Part shown: positions 1 to 6,097 of the stretch, in pieces
How positions within the stretch are numbered: the first letter of the stretch is position 1
Layout: the number at the start of each line of letters is the position of its first letter
Assembly: GCA_946612055.1 (NCBI GenBank)
Contig: CAMOEH010000017.1
Location: 1 to 10,418, forward strand
DNA length: 10,418 bases
Source: an uncultured Bacillota bacterium
GTDB taxonomy: Bacteria > Bacillota_I > Bacilli_A > RFN20 > CAG-826
Direction of reading: 5' to 3'
Made by a program: the position numbers and the translations under genes
The notes under the pieces: generated by a model
Database searches by the model: none
The model's input: the letters and a program-made list of their open reading frames with translations, nothing else
Told to the model about the DNA's origin: nothing

Positions 1-14
1 GATTAAGAAAGCTC

Positions 15-581
15 ATGGAAATCCAGGGGTCGCGGATTGAGACCGCGATGCACGATGTGACGGTGACTCATATTGTCAATAACGCCAAAGATTTCCGTCG
101 CCTCGCTTTCAAAAAGAGCAATCGCATTCTTTTCCAGCAATCGTTAATCCCTGTCACCATCGCTTTCCTTGCTTTCTTGATTTGGCTTATTGGCAATATC
201 GCAACCAGCAATTGGAAAGATAATATCTTCGAACAATTCGGCGAACTCTTCTTCCATTACGATTGGGTTGGAACGCCCGAAGATCCTGTCTTCGTCAAAG
301 TCTTTTTCTTGAAATTGCTTGCTAGATGGCCTGAAGTTTCCGCTTCGCCTACTTTCATTCCGGTGCATATCCCCGCTTATTTGTCGGTCATCCTTTTCAT
401 CATCAGCTGGGTGTATCTAGCCGTTGTTTCCTTAGGATATCTTTCGCGGATGATCAGCACGTTGACGTTATCTCATAGCATTTTCAAAAAGAGCCTTGAA
501 GGATTCAATTCGGCGGACGATTTGAAAAAAGAGATGTCGCCATCTCCTCAACCTCAAGAAGAAAAGAAAGAGCAAGATTAA
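15..581 (+). CDS. Two-helix membrane protein of unknown function, possibly the C-terminal part of a longer protein
   Basis: I do not recognise this family. The 188-residue product has two clear hydrophobic segments, about residues 44-62 and 122-146. Between them is a roughly 60-residue polar/aromatic loop. The basic N-terminal region (KDFRRLAFKKSNR) suggests a cytoplasmic N-terminus, and the C-terminus is a charged Pro/Glu/Lys tail ending in EKKEQD. The reading frame stays open upstream of the ATG to the window edge (four more codons) and there is only a weak AAGAAAG-like site before the ATG. The true start may therefore lie outside the window. It is the only plus-strand gene and converges on yqgF: the two TAA stops share the bases TTAA at 578-581. 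No homologous function can be assigned from sequence alone. Confidence 0.75.
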   Translation: MEIQGSRIETAMHDVTVTHIVNNAKDFRRLAFKKSNRILFQQSLIPVTIAFLAFLIWLIGNIATSNWKDNIFEQFGELFFHYDWVGTPEDPVFVKVFFLKLLARWPEVSASPTFIPVHIPAYLSVILFIISWVYLAVVSLGYLSRMISTLTLSHSIFKKSLEGFNSADDLKKEMSPSPQPQEEKKEQD

Positions 582-587
582 TCTTGC
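572..587. terminator. Perfect 16-bp palindrome over the convergent stop codons, candidate bidirectional terminator
   Basis: GCAAGATTAATCTTGC is a perfect inverted repeat centred on the TTAA shared by the stop codons of the plus-strand membrane protein and yqgF. As RNA it can fold a 6-bp stem with a TTAA loop. On the minus strand it is followed by a pyrimidine-rich run (TCTTTCTTTTCTTC), and on the plus strand by a weaker AT-rich stretch. The stem is short and the U-tracts are interrupted, so termination is a reasonable guess rather than a firm call. Confidence 0.4.
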
Positions 588-1006
588 CCAATCAATTTTA
601 GATAACGTTCTAAGATAACGCAGGCAGCGGCCGAATCGATGTGGGCCCGCTGCTTTTTGCTTTTCTCTCCCGCTTGATGAAGCATAGCCGCGGCATCCAC
701 GGTCGAATTTCTTTCGTCTACTTTGGTGATATCGGCTTGAGGAAAGCAAGGAACTAATTTTTGGATGAACGATTCGACAATCGGCGTCATCTCACAGGGA
801 TCGCCAGATGGGAAAAGAGGATAACCGATCGCGATATGTTCGATCTTCTCTTCTTCGACTTCTTTCATCAATAGTCGAAGCGCTTCTTCGTAATCCCCTG
901 CTTTGAATCTTAGATTTTTCAAAGGGGTCACGAAAAGACCAGAACGGCTTATAGCAATGCCCAAACTTCCTTTGCCTAAATCCAATGAAAGAATGTTTTT
1001 ATTCAT
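578..1006 (-). CDS. yqgF: YqgF/RuvX family protein, putative Holliday junction resolvase or rRNA-processing nuclease
   Basis: The 142-residue product fits the usual YqgF length (about 135-150). It has an RNase H-like start (LSLDLGKGSLGIAIS, with Asp9), a mid-protein GYPLFPSGDP loop matching the family GLP-x-N/DGT segment, DERNSTVDAAAML (about 97-109) and a C-terminal HIDSAAACVILERYL (about 122-135). The family is linked to 16S rRNA 5'-end processing and proposed as a Holliday junction resolvase. The frame is open further upstream, but the ATG at 1006 places the conserved first strand at residue 5, as in homologues. No Shine-Dalgarno precedes it. The small lipoprotein gene ends inside its first codons, so coupled translation is likely. 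The first motif lacks the usual Arg (GxxRIGVA reads GKGSLGIA here). It ends tail to tail with the plus-strand gene. Confidence 0.9.
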   Translation of the reverse strand: MNKNILSLDLGKGSLGIAISRSGLFVTPLKNLRFKAGDYEEALRLLMKEVEEEKIEHIAIGYPLFPSGDPCEMTPIVESFIQKLVPCFPQADITKVDERNSTVDAAAMLHQAGEKSKKQRAHIDSAAACVILERYLKLIGQD

Positions 1007-1169
1007 GATAAACCAAAGGGGTCGTGCTTGCTTTATTTGCCTTTTTGCAGGTATCCCCGATATGGCAAACCCCTCCATTGGTGGCGCCACTTCCACTCGA
1101 CTTTTTCCCGCAGGAAGAAAGAGAAAGAAAGGCAGAGGTGATAAACAAAAACAAGATCGTCTTTTTCAT
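999..1169 (-). CDS. Small predicted lipoprotein (56 aa)
   Basis: A 56-codon ORF fills what would otherwise be a gap between the four-helix membrane protein and yqgF. It starts with a textbook lipoprotein signal: MKKT, a hydrophobic run (ILFLFITSAFLSL) and the lipobox L-S-S-C with Cys20, followed by Gly and Lys. After cleavage by signal peptidase II a 37-residue peptide would remain. It has a Ser/Gly linker and two further cysteines (Cys35 and Cys41, spaced C-x5-C in VCHIGDTC) and ends VYHE. The ATG is two bases after the TAA of the upstream gene. Its own stop lies inside the first codons of yqgF (ATGAATAA), so translation is probably coupled on both sides. No strong Shine-Dalgarno is seen. 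The function is unknown; the signal peptide makes it a convincing gene despite its size. Confidence 0.75.
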   Translation of the reverse strand: MKKTILFLFITSAFLSLSSCGKKSSGSGATNGGVCHIGDTCKKANKASTTPLVYHE

Positions 1170-1171
1170 CG

Positions 1172-1666
1172 TTAATCAAGCCAATTTTTCGCGAGCATCC
1201 ATCCAAAGGAATAAATGCCTAGCCAAAGCCAGGTCGTCAGCAAATCGAAGAGAGTCACGCCGAAGGTAGCACCTTTGCTTTGGATAAGGGACAAGATGCT
1301 TAAGATTAAATCAAACACGAGCACGACCATGCCAATGATGGCCGCTAATGGACAGAAGGAAACAAAAGGCCCTTTGTCTTTGACATAGGCAATTCCGCCA
1401 ATCCCGGCAAAAATCATGAAGATGCAAATCGGGATGTTGCCAATATTGCTCACATAATCTAGGGGTGTTTCCCAGCTTAACGCCAATTCGGAATCTGGCC
1501 CTTCCGTAACGAGGGCGACCATGCTGATAATCCAAACGGTCAAGATGAAAATCGCTTCAATGAAAAAGCTAATGGAACCGATGATAATCAATACTCGTCC
1601 AAATTTAATCGAGGCCGCGACCTTGTTTTTTCCTTGTTGAGTTTGAGTCGGTGGATTCTTTTGCAT
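1172..1666 (-). CDS. Four-helix integral membrane protein, unknown function
   Basis: The 164-residue protein has a short polar Gln/Thr-rich N-terminus followed by four hydrophobic segments, about residues 24-52, 76-95, 105-128 and 134-156. There is a polar loop (EGPDSELALSWETPLD) between helices 1 and 2, and a short KDKGPF loop between helices 2 and 3. I see no catalytic motif and do not recognise the family. The start is well supported: ATG at 1666 is preceded by AGGAAG at 1677-1672 with five-base spacing, and it sits one base after the stop of the upstream 66-codon gene. It is in one operon with asnS and the small membrane proteins, which suggests a shared envelope role with its neighbours rather than one linked to AsnRS. 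Confidence 0.8.
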   Translation of the reverse strand: MQKNPPTQTQQGKNKVAASIKFGRVLIIIGSISFFIEAIFILTVWIISMVALVTEGPDSELALSWETPLDYVSNIGNIPICIFMIFAGIGGIAYVKDKGPFVSFCPLAAIIGMVVLVFDLILSILSLIQSKGATFGVTLFDLLTTWLWLGIYSFGWMLAKNWLD

Positions 1667-1667
1667 G

Positions 1668-1868
1668 TTATCTTCCTAAAACTATATGATCGACGATTTC
1701 CCAAACAAGGATTCCCAGAAGGACGAAAATAAAGGACAAGATGACGAAAAACATACGTTTTGCTGCCGTCGCTGCCTTAACTTTTTCCGGATCCGGAATA
1801 TCCGTGGTCACATAGTTATTTTCAAGGACGGGTGGATTGGTTTCGGTGTCGAGATTGAGGTCGTCCAT
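1668..1868 (-). CDS. Small tail-anchored membrane protein (66 aa)
   Basis: The first 38 or so residues are polar and acidic (MDDLNLDTETNPPV...). A single hydrophobic helix follows at about residues 40-60 (FFVILSFIFVLLGILVWEIV), then a short DHIVLGR tail. This fits a single-pass protein with its bulk on one side of the membrane. The ATG overlaps the asnS stop as TAATG. The sequence GGAGGA (1885-1880), encoded by the last asnS codons (Gly-Gly), lies 11 bases upstream and could serve as a slightly distant Shine-Dalgarno, so the gene is probably translationally coupled to asnS. No family is recognised. The coupling, codon-by-codon fit with neighbours and the clean helix support a real gene. Confidence 0.75.
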   Translation of the reverse strand: MDDLNLDTETNPPVLENNYVTTDIPDPEKVKAATAAKRMFFVILSFIFVLLGILVWEIVDHIVLGR

Positions 1869-3259
1869 TAATATTTAAGTCCTCCGGTGGTTCGAGGATA
1901 GGGTTCGGTGTCACGGATATTGTTCATTCCGGTGATATACATCAACAAACGGTCAAAGCCGATGCCAAATCCCGAATGGACGCAACCGCCGTATTTACGG
2001 AGGTTGAGATACCATTCAAGACCCTGGGTGTTGCCAAGTTTGTCCATCTTCGCTTTCAAGATATCATAACGTTCTTCGCGTTGAGATCCGCCGATGATTT
2101 CCCCTTCACCAGGGACAAGGCAATCGCACGCAGCAACCGTTTTGCCATCATCATTTTCTCTCATATAAAACGCTTTGATTTCTTTGGGGTAATTGATCAA
2201 GAACATCGGCCCCTTGACCACTTCTTCGGTGAGGTAGCGTTCGTGCTCAGATTGCAGATCCATTCCCCATTCGATTTTCTTGTTGTCGAAATGATGGCCA
2301 TCTTTCACCGCTTTCTGCAAAAGTTCAATGCCTTCGGTGTATTCCATTCTGCGGAATGGGGTATTAAGGACTTGATTCAATTTGTCGAGGAGGCCAGGAG
2401 CAATCATCTGATCAAAGAAAGCCATCTCATCCGGGCATTTTTCGAGCACGTATTGGATGCAGAATTTGATGCTTTCTTCCATGACTTCCATATCGTCATT
2501 CAAATCGGCGAAAGCCATTTCGGGTTCAATCATCCAGAACTCGCATGCATGGCGCGGGGTATTGGATTTTTCCGCGCGGAAGGTTGGACCAAAGGTATAA
2601 ACGTCACGGAAAGCAAGGGCGAATGCCTCGACATGAAGCTGACCAGAAACGGTCAAAGAAGCTTTCCTTCCAAAGAAATCGGTTTCGGAAAGTTTGCCTT
2701 CGTCATCGTTAGTCATAACCGTGAATACTTGTCCTGCCCCTTCGGCGTCATTGCCGGTGATTTCGGGGGTATGGACATAAACGAAGCCTTTGCTTTGGAA
2801 GAATTCGTGGATAGCAAGCGCCAGCACGGAACGGACGCGGAAAAGCGCGGAGAACGTATTGGTCCGCGGGCGCAGATGAGCGATTTCGCGAAGATATTCA
2901 AAGGAATGGCGTTTCTTCTGCAACGGGTAATCCGGATCGACATCTCCGAGAACGACGATTTCTTCGGCATGAATCTCAAAAGGCTGCTTCATCTCGGGCG
3001 TTAAGGCAATTACGCCTTTGACTTCGATGGAAGCGCCAGTTAAAAGGTGAGCAACGACATCATGAGATGGCAATTTGTCGTCATAGACGACCTGAATGTT
3101 TTTGAAACAAGTCCCATCGTTAAGAGAAATGAAACCGATCGAACCGGAGTCGCGGTTGGTGCGGACCCAACCTTGAAGTGTGATTTTTCCTAAGGAGGTC
3201 AAATCGTTTTTGTCCGCATAGAGAGAATAAAGATCTCGAACAGTAAAATTGGTGTGCAT
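1868..3259 (-). CDS. asnS: Asparaginyl-tRNA synthetase
   Basis: This class IIb aminoacyl-tRNA synthetase charges tRNA-Asn with asparagine in the cytoplasm. Its 463 residues match bacterial AsnRS (about 460-470). The N-terminal OB-fold anticodon-binding domain is at about 25-105 (LQGWVRTNRDSGSIGFISLNDG). Motif 1 lies near 145-165 (ending HTPEI), motif 2 at about 227-247 (FRAEKSNTPRHACEFWMIEPE region) and motif 3 at about 430-450 (GFGIGFDRLLM, NNIRD). The end YPRT is typical, followed here by TGGLKY. The motif 2 loop and length fit AsnRS better than AspRS. The ATG at 3259 matches the family start. It has no Shine-Dalgarno, but a TATACT box ends exactly six bases before it, suggesting a leaderless transcript. 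It is the likely first gene of an operon running through three small envelope genes to yqgF. Confidence 0.97.
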   Translation of the reverse strand: MHTNFTVRDLYSLYADKNDLTSLGKITLQGWVRTNRDSGSIGFISLNDGTCFKNIQVVYDDKLPSHDVVAHLLTGASIEVKGVIALTPEMKQPFEIHAEEIVVLGDVDPDYPLQKKRHSFEYLREIAHLRPRTNTFSALFRVRSVLALAIHEFFQSKGFVYVHTPEITGNDAEGAGQVFTVMTNDDEGKLSETDFFGRKASLTVSGQLHVEAFALAFRDVYTFGPTFRAEKSNTPRHACEFWMIEPEMAFADLNDDMEVMEESIKFCIQYVLEKCPDEMAFFDQMIAPGLLDKLNQVLNTPFRRMEYTEGIELLQKAVKDGHHFDNKKIEWGMDLQSEHERYLTEEVVKGPMFLINYPKEIKAFYMRENDDGKTVAACDCLVPGEGEIIGGSQREERYDILKAKMDKLGNTQGLEWYLNLRKYGGCVHSGFGIGFDRLLMYITGMNNIRDTEPYPRTTGGLKY

Positions 3260-3265
3260 GAGATT

Positions 3266-3294
3266 AGTATACTTGTCATTTTCGATTTTTTAAA
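3266..3294 (-). promoter_or_regulatory. Putative asnS promoter giving a leaderless transcript
   Basis: Reading the minus strand, TATACT (3271-3266) matches the -10 consensus at 5 of 6 bases. TTTAAA (3294-3289) sits 17 bases upstream and matches the -35 consensus at 4 of 6. Exactly six bases (AATCTC) separate the -10 box from the asnS ATG, so a normal start site would be the A of ATG itself. No Shine-Dalgarno is present in this interval. The short inverted repeat CGATTT-TTT-AAATCG (3283-3297) overlaps the -35 region and the stop codon of the upstream gene. Confidence 0.5.
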
Positions 3295-3862
3295 TCGAGA
3301 GATTCTTTTCTTTTGGCAAACGGAATTTTTTGAAGTTCAAATCTTGGGCCTCGATGGTCAAAAGATCGATTTCCGCTCGGCAAAGATGGCCTTTCTTATC
3401 TTTCGCGACCAAATAAAAGGCAGTTGCATCTTCGGCCGCATTGGTCAAATAGAAATCGAGAACAAGTTCCCCTTTTGAAAACGGCGGGATCTCGATGGCA
3501 TATTTTCCTTCTTTTTGGGTCAAGATATCGCGGTTCCCTTTCGAGATGACCGGAGGGAACACCATATCGGAAATCTTGGCCATCTTCTTTTTTCCATTTG
3601 TTAGCCAAAGCGAAAGCTCGCCCAGATGGAAGGATGCTCTTTTTCGGTTTTCATAAATGAAACGAAGTTTAACTTCGCGGTCATCCAAAAATGGGAAGCG
3701 TTTAATACTGCAACCATAGAATCCCGAATTCGCAACCAAGGTCGAAACACGGATCAGAATGAAAACCGTCGCCGTACCCAAAATCGATAGAGCCGTAATA
3801 AGAACGGGGCTAACTTCGCTTGATTCGAAAACCAAAATCAATTTGCTAAACGAGAAATCCAT
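3290..3862 (-). CDS. Single-pass membrane protein with a beta-rich soluble domain, unknown function
   Basis: The 190-residue protein has one hydrophobic helix at about residues 18-38 (SPVLITALSILGTATVFILI). A roughly 150-residue soluble part follows, with alternating hydrophobic/polar strands (REVKLRFIYENR, ELSLWLTNGK, ELVLDFYLTNAAEDATAFYLVAKD) that suggests a beta-sandwich fold. I do not recognise the family and see no catalytic motif. It starts four bases after the stop of the large O-antigen-ligase-like gene and probably shares its mRNA. A GAAGG at about 12 bases is the only Shine-Dalgarno candidate. A role alongside the polysaccharide-type membrane protein is inferred from position only. 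The side of the membrane on which the soluble domain lies is uncertain. Confidence 0.7.
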   Translation of the reverse strand: MDFSFSKLILVFESSEVSPVLITALSILGTATVFILIRVSTLVANSGFYGCSIKRFPFLDDREVKLRFIYENRKRASFHLGELSLWLTNGKKKMAKISDMVFPPVISKGNRDILTQKEGKYAIEIPPFSKGELVLDFYLTNAAEDATAFYLVAKDKKGHLCRAEIDLLTIEAQDLNFKKFRLPKEKNLSI

Positions 3863-3866
3863 AACG

Positions 3867-6029
3867 TTATTTCGCCTTCACTAGCCTTGCATTTCGTCTT
3901 TCTTCTTTTCGCCTTGGAGAGGTCAAATAGGCAAGGCGTGCATCAATTTTCGCGAATCGATTTGTTATTTTCTGGTAATGAATGGCTTCCCAACGAGCCC
4001 ATCGTTCCGAGAAAGGGAATAGAAGCGCCTTATTCAAAGGAGAAGCAAAGACAACAACGATATAAAGCGTCAAAAACAATACGCCTATAGCAAGCAAAGA
4101 ATAAGGGGTGATCCAAGAGGAATTGCCACTATTGCCCAGTATTAGCCCCGTGATAATCGCAGCCCCTCCACAAAGATAATGGGGCAAAAAGATCGGGAAG
4201 AAGGCGCTCGAATTTCTTCCTTTTCTCAAAGAGAAAGTGCGTAAGAAAGAGGCGAATGCGATGATAAGCAATCCAAACAAAGTCACGAAGAAAGCGATCT
4301 TTTCCATTCGGAGGAAAGAAAGCGTGATGCCCGCGATAGCTAGTATCGTCGCGAAAGCAATCCAGAATCTCCTTGTCTTTTTCCTAAGGAAACCGAGTTG
4401 GAAATATATTATTGGCAAAAAGAAATAAACCGATATTAAGACGCCATAAAACCAGCCATTATGGAAAGACAAATTCCTCTCCCAAAGCAATAGATTCAAA
4501 CTAGGATAAAGCAGAACGAATATCCCAACTATCGGGGTCAAAAAGAACAAAAGCCAACCAGCAAGATTTCGTGGAGAAGATAGGTAACGCACCTTCTCTT
4601 TTTGGGGAATAGCCACAAAAACAGGTTTCTCTTTTCGATGATAGAAATTGGTTGCCAAAGGAATGCCGACAAGGAAAGCTCCAACAAGTCCCTTCAAATC
4701 GCCTTGAAGGAAAGATGTCGTCTCGGTCATGCCATGTCCTAACAAAATCCCTAAAACCAGAAGCAATACCGGCGCACCTGGCTTCTTTTTCGCAATACCA
4801 AAAATCCCGATTCCGATAAACCAAGCAAGCAAAGCAATATATGCCACCAAACGGATCAAACCTCCGGAATGGATTTGCAAAACAAAACCATTATGGCTAA
4901 ACCCAAGTTCCATTCTCCCATTTTGGATGGCCGGGCCAAGGAATTTTTGAGAGTTCATATCCCCAAGCCCAAAAAACAAGCGCCAAGGGGAGTTAAGATG
5001 TGAGATGCAAAGGTTCCAAATATCCACTCGCGATTCTAATGTTTCCTGCTTGCTATCGTTCATGACATTCAAGAAGTGATCGCGAACTCTAGAAAGGAAA
5101 AGATTGGAATCGAGCATCGGTGAATATAAGGCGAAGAGGAAAAGGACAGCAACCGCCACAAACAAAGCTCCAAAAATCAGTGTTTTTATGGGACGTCCTC
5201 GAATATGCTTGACGAAAAGATAGAGGCCAAAGGCAATTATTAAAGCCAAAGAAAGAATGAGGGTTGTCTTTGACAAAACGATGAATTCCATCAAAAAGAT
5301 CGGAAGGCCAATAAGGAAATGCCACCAATGCGGAGAGATATCTTCTAGTAAGCACAAAGCACACAACGAAAATAGCAATGCGGTCCCAAAGGTATTTCGA
5401 TTGTTGGTAAGCGATTTTACCACGCCCCAATTAGACGAATCCGAAGAAGGGTCGAAATAGCTTGAATAGATGTCTCGCTCGAATATCAGCGACCAGATGA
5501 TCAGGAAATAAGCAATGACGACAATCGCGTAATATATGGGGCGTAATTGACGGGAATCGTGCAGGATTTGCGGGAAAACGGCCAGCATCAAATACAAGCA
5601 AAATAACGTCATCCCAAAGGAAATCGCATATCGAGCTCGTTCCATATTGTTGAGTGAATAGATGACTTCTCGAACAACTTCCCAATCGTAATTTCTTACC
5701 TCGACTACGCTTTCATTGGGGAATAAAACCAAGGCAACAATATTGCTAGCAAACAAAACTAGAGCAAGCGAAAGGAAAACAAAATTGACTCTGGTTTTGA
5801 AATACCGATGGGCAATGAGCAAAAAGCCAATCGAAGCAATGAGGACGATAGCCAAAGTCAAAAAATATTCAACATCATTCATCCAAGCGTCTTTCTCGAA
5901 ATTAAAAACCGCGATGGTTTCTTGGAAGAAAGCCCCCAAAGCAAAAACAAGAAAAGCCGAGATGAAGCCCAAAACATAAGGCAACGCCTTCTTTTTTCCG
6001 GGTTGATTTTCCTTAGCCAATGGAAGCAT
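3867..6029 (-). CDS. Large polytopic membrane protein, O-antigen ligase/polymerase-like (Wzy_C type)
   Basis: From the ATG at 6029 this is 720 residues with about 17-18 hydrophobic helices. The N-terminal two thirds look like the O-antigen ligase/polymerase superfamily. The sequence NNRNTFGTAL (about 209-218) leads into helices. A large non-membrane loop at about 302-385 carries SRVDIW (about 333-338), FFGLGDM (352-358) and SHNGFVLQIHSGG (378-390), the usual R...W, GxG and SHN...GG arrangement. In this family the protein joins or polymerises lipid-linked glycans outside the membrane; the substrate cannot be read here. A further six or so helices (about 485-665) and a very basic tail (PRRKEERRNARLVKAK) make it much longer than the usual 400-450 residues. 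The frame extends to an ATG at 6089, but that codon lies in a hairpin stem and lacks a Shine-Dalgarno. The 6029 start has TATAAT six bases upstream. Confidence 0.8.
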   Translation of the reverse strand: MLPLAKENQPGKKKALPYVLGFISAFLVFALGAFFQETIAVFNFEKDAWMNDVEYFLTLAIVLIASIGFLLIAHRYFKTRVNFVFLSLALVLFASNIVALVLFPNESVVEVRNYDWEVVREVIYSLNNMERARYAISFGMTLFCLYLMLAVFPQILHDSRQLRPIYYAIVVIAYFLIIWSLIFERDIYSSYFDPSSDSSNWGVVKSLTNNRNTFGTALLFSLCALCLLEDISPHWWHFLIGLPIFLMEFIVLSKTTLILSLALIIAFGLYLFVKHIRGRPIKTLIFGALFVAVAVLFLFALYSPMLDSNLFLSRVRDHFLNVMNDSKQETLESRVDIWNLCISHLNSPWRLFFGLGDMNSQKFLGPAIQNGRMELGFSHNGFVLQIHSGGLIRLVAYIALLAWFIGIGIFGIAKKKPGAPVLLLVLGILLGHGMTETTSFLQGDLKGLVGAFLVGIPLATNFYHRKEKPVFVAIPQKEKVRYLSSPRNLAGWLLFFLTPIVGIFVLLYPSLNLLLWERNLSFHNGWFYGVLISVYFFLPIIYFQLGFLRKKTRRFWIAFATILAIAGITLSFLRMEKIAFFVTLFGLLIIAFASFLRTFSLRKGRNSSAFFPIFLPHYLCGGAAIITGLILGNSGNSSWITPYSLLAIGVLFLTLYIVVVFASPLNKALLFPFSERWARWEAIHYQKITNRFAKIDARLAYLTSPRRKEERRNARLVKAK

Positions 6030-6035
6030 GGGGAA

Positions 6036-6041
6036 ATTATA
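6036..6041 (-). promoter_or_regulatory. Perfect -10 box TATAAT six bases before the O-antigen-ligase-like gene
   Basis: On the minus strand TATAAT (6041-6036) is followed by TTCCCC and then the ATG at 6029. Transcription would begin at the start codon itself. No TTGACA-like -35 is visible at 16-18 bases and no Shine-Dalgarno lies close to the ATG. The box also supports the shorter start, because with the 6089 start it would lie inside coding sequence. Confidence 0.45.
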
Positions 6042-6068
6042 GCCTTGAAATGGCGTATGCGGGTAGGG

Positions 6069-6092
6069 TGAATGCTCCAATTTGAGCATTCA
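6069..6092 (-). terminator. Strong hairpin between tsaD and the O-antigen-ligase-like gene
   Basis: TGAATGCTC and GAGCATTCA form a perfect 9-bp stem with a six-base loop (6078-6083), beginning five bases after the tsaD stop. It lies where a terminator of the tsaE-tsaB-tsaD operon would be expected and just upstream of a TATAAT box. On the minus strand the stem is followed by CCCTACCC rather than a U-tract, so it is not a standard intrinsic terminator. It may instead be a 3'-end stabiliser or an operator. It contains the ATG at 6089, arguing against that codon as a start. Confidence 0.45.
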
Positions 6093-6097
6093 ATTTA

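Noticed and set aside
1007..1096. A 30-residue N-terminal extension of YqgF
   Set aside because: The extension precedes the conserved first strand of the family and overlaps the lipoprotein gene in another frame. The ATG at 1006 fits homologues better.
1976..3004. A 342-codon open frame on the plus strand
   Set aside because: It lies entirely inside asnS on the opposite strand. Its product has no recognisable motif and AsnRS is unambiguous, so it is an antisense shadow.
3283..3297. CGATTT-TTT-AAATCG inverted repeat as a terminator between the single-pass membrane protein gene and asnS
   Set aside because: The AT-rich 6-bp stem with a 3-base loop is weak and overlaps the likely asnS -35 region. 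It is noted under the promoter only.
4237..4428. Several plus-strand ORFs inside the large membrane protein gene
   Set aside because: They are antisense to continuous hydrophobic-helix coding sequence and their basic, low-complexity products are typical of shadows of membrane protein genes.
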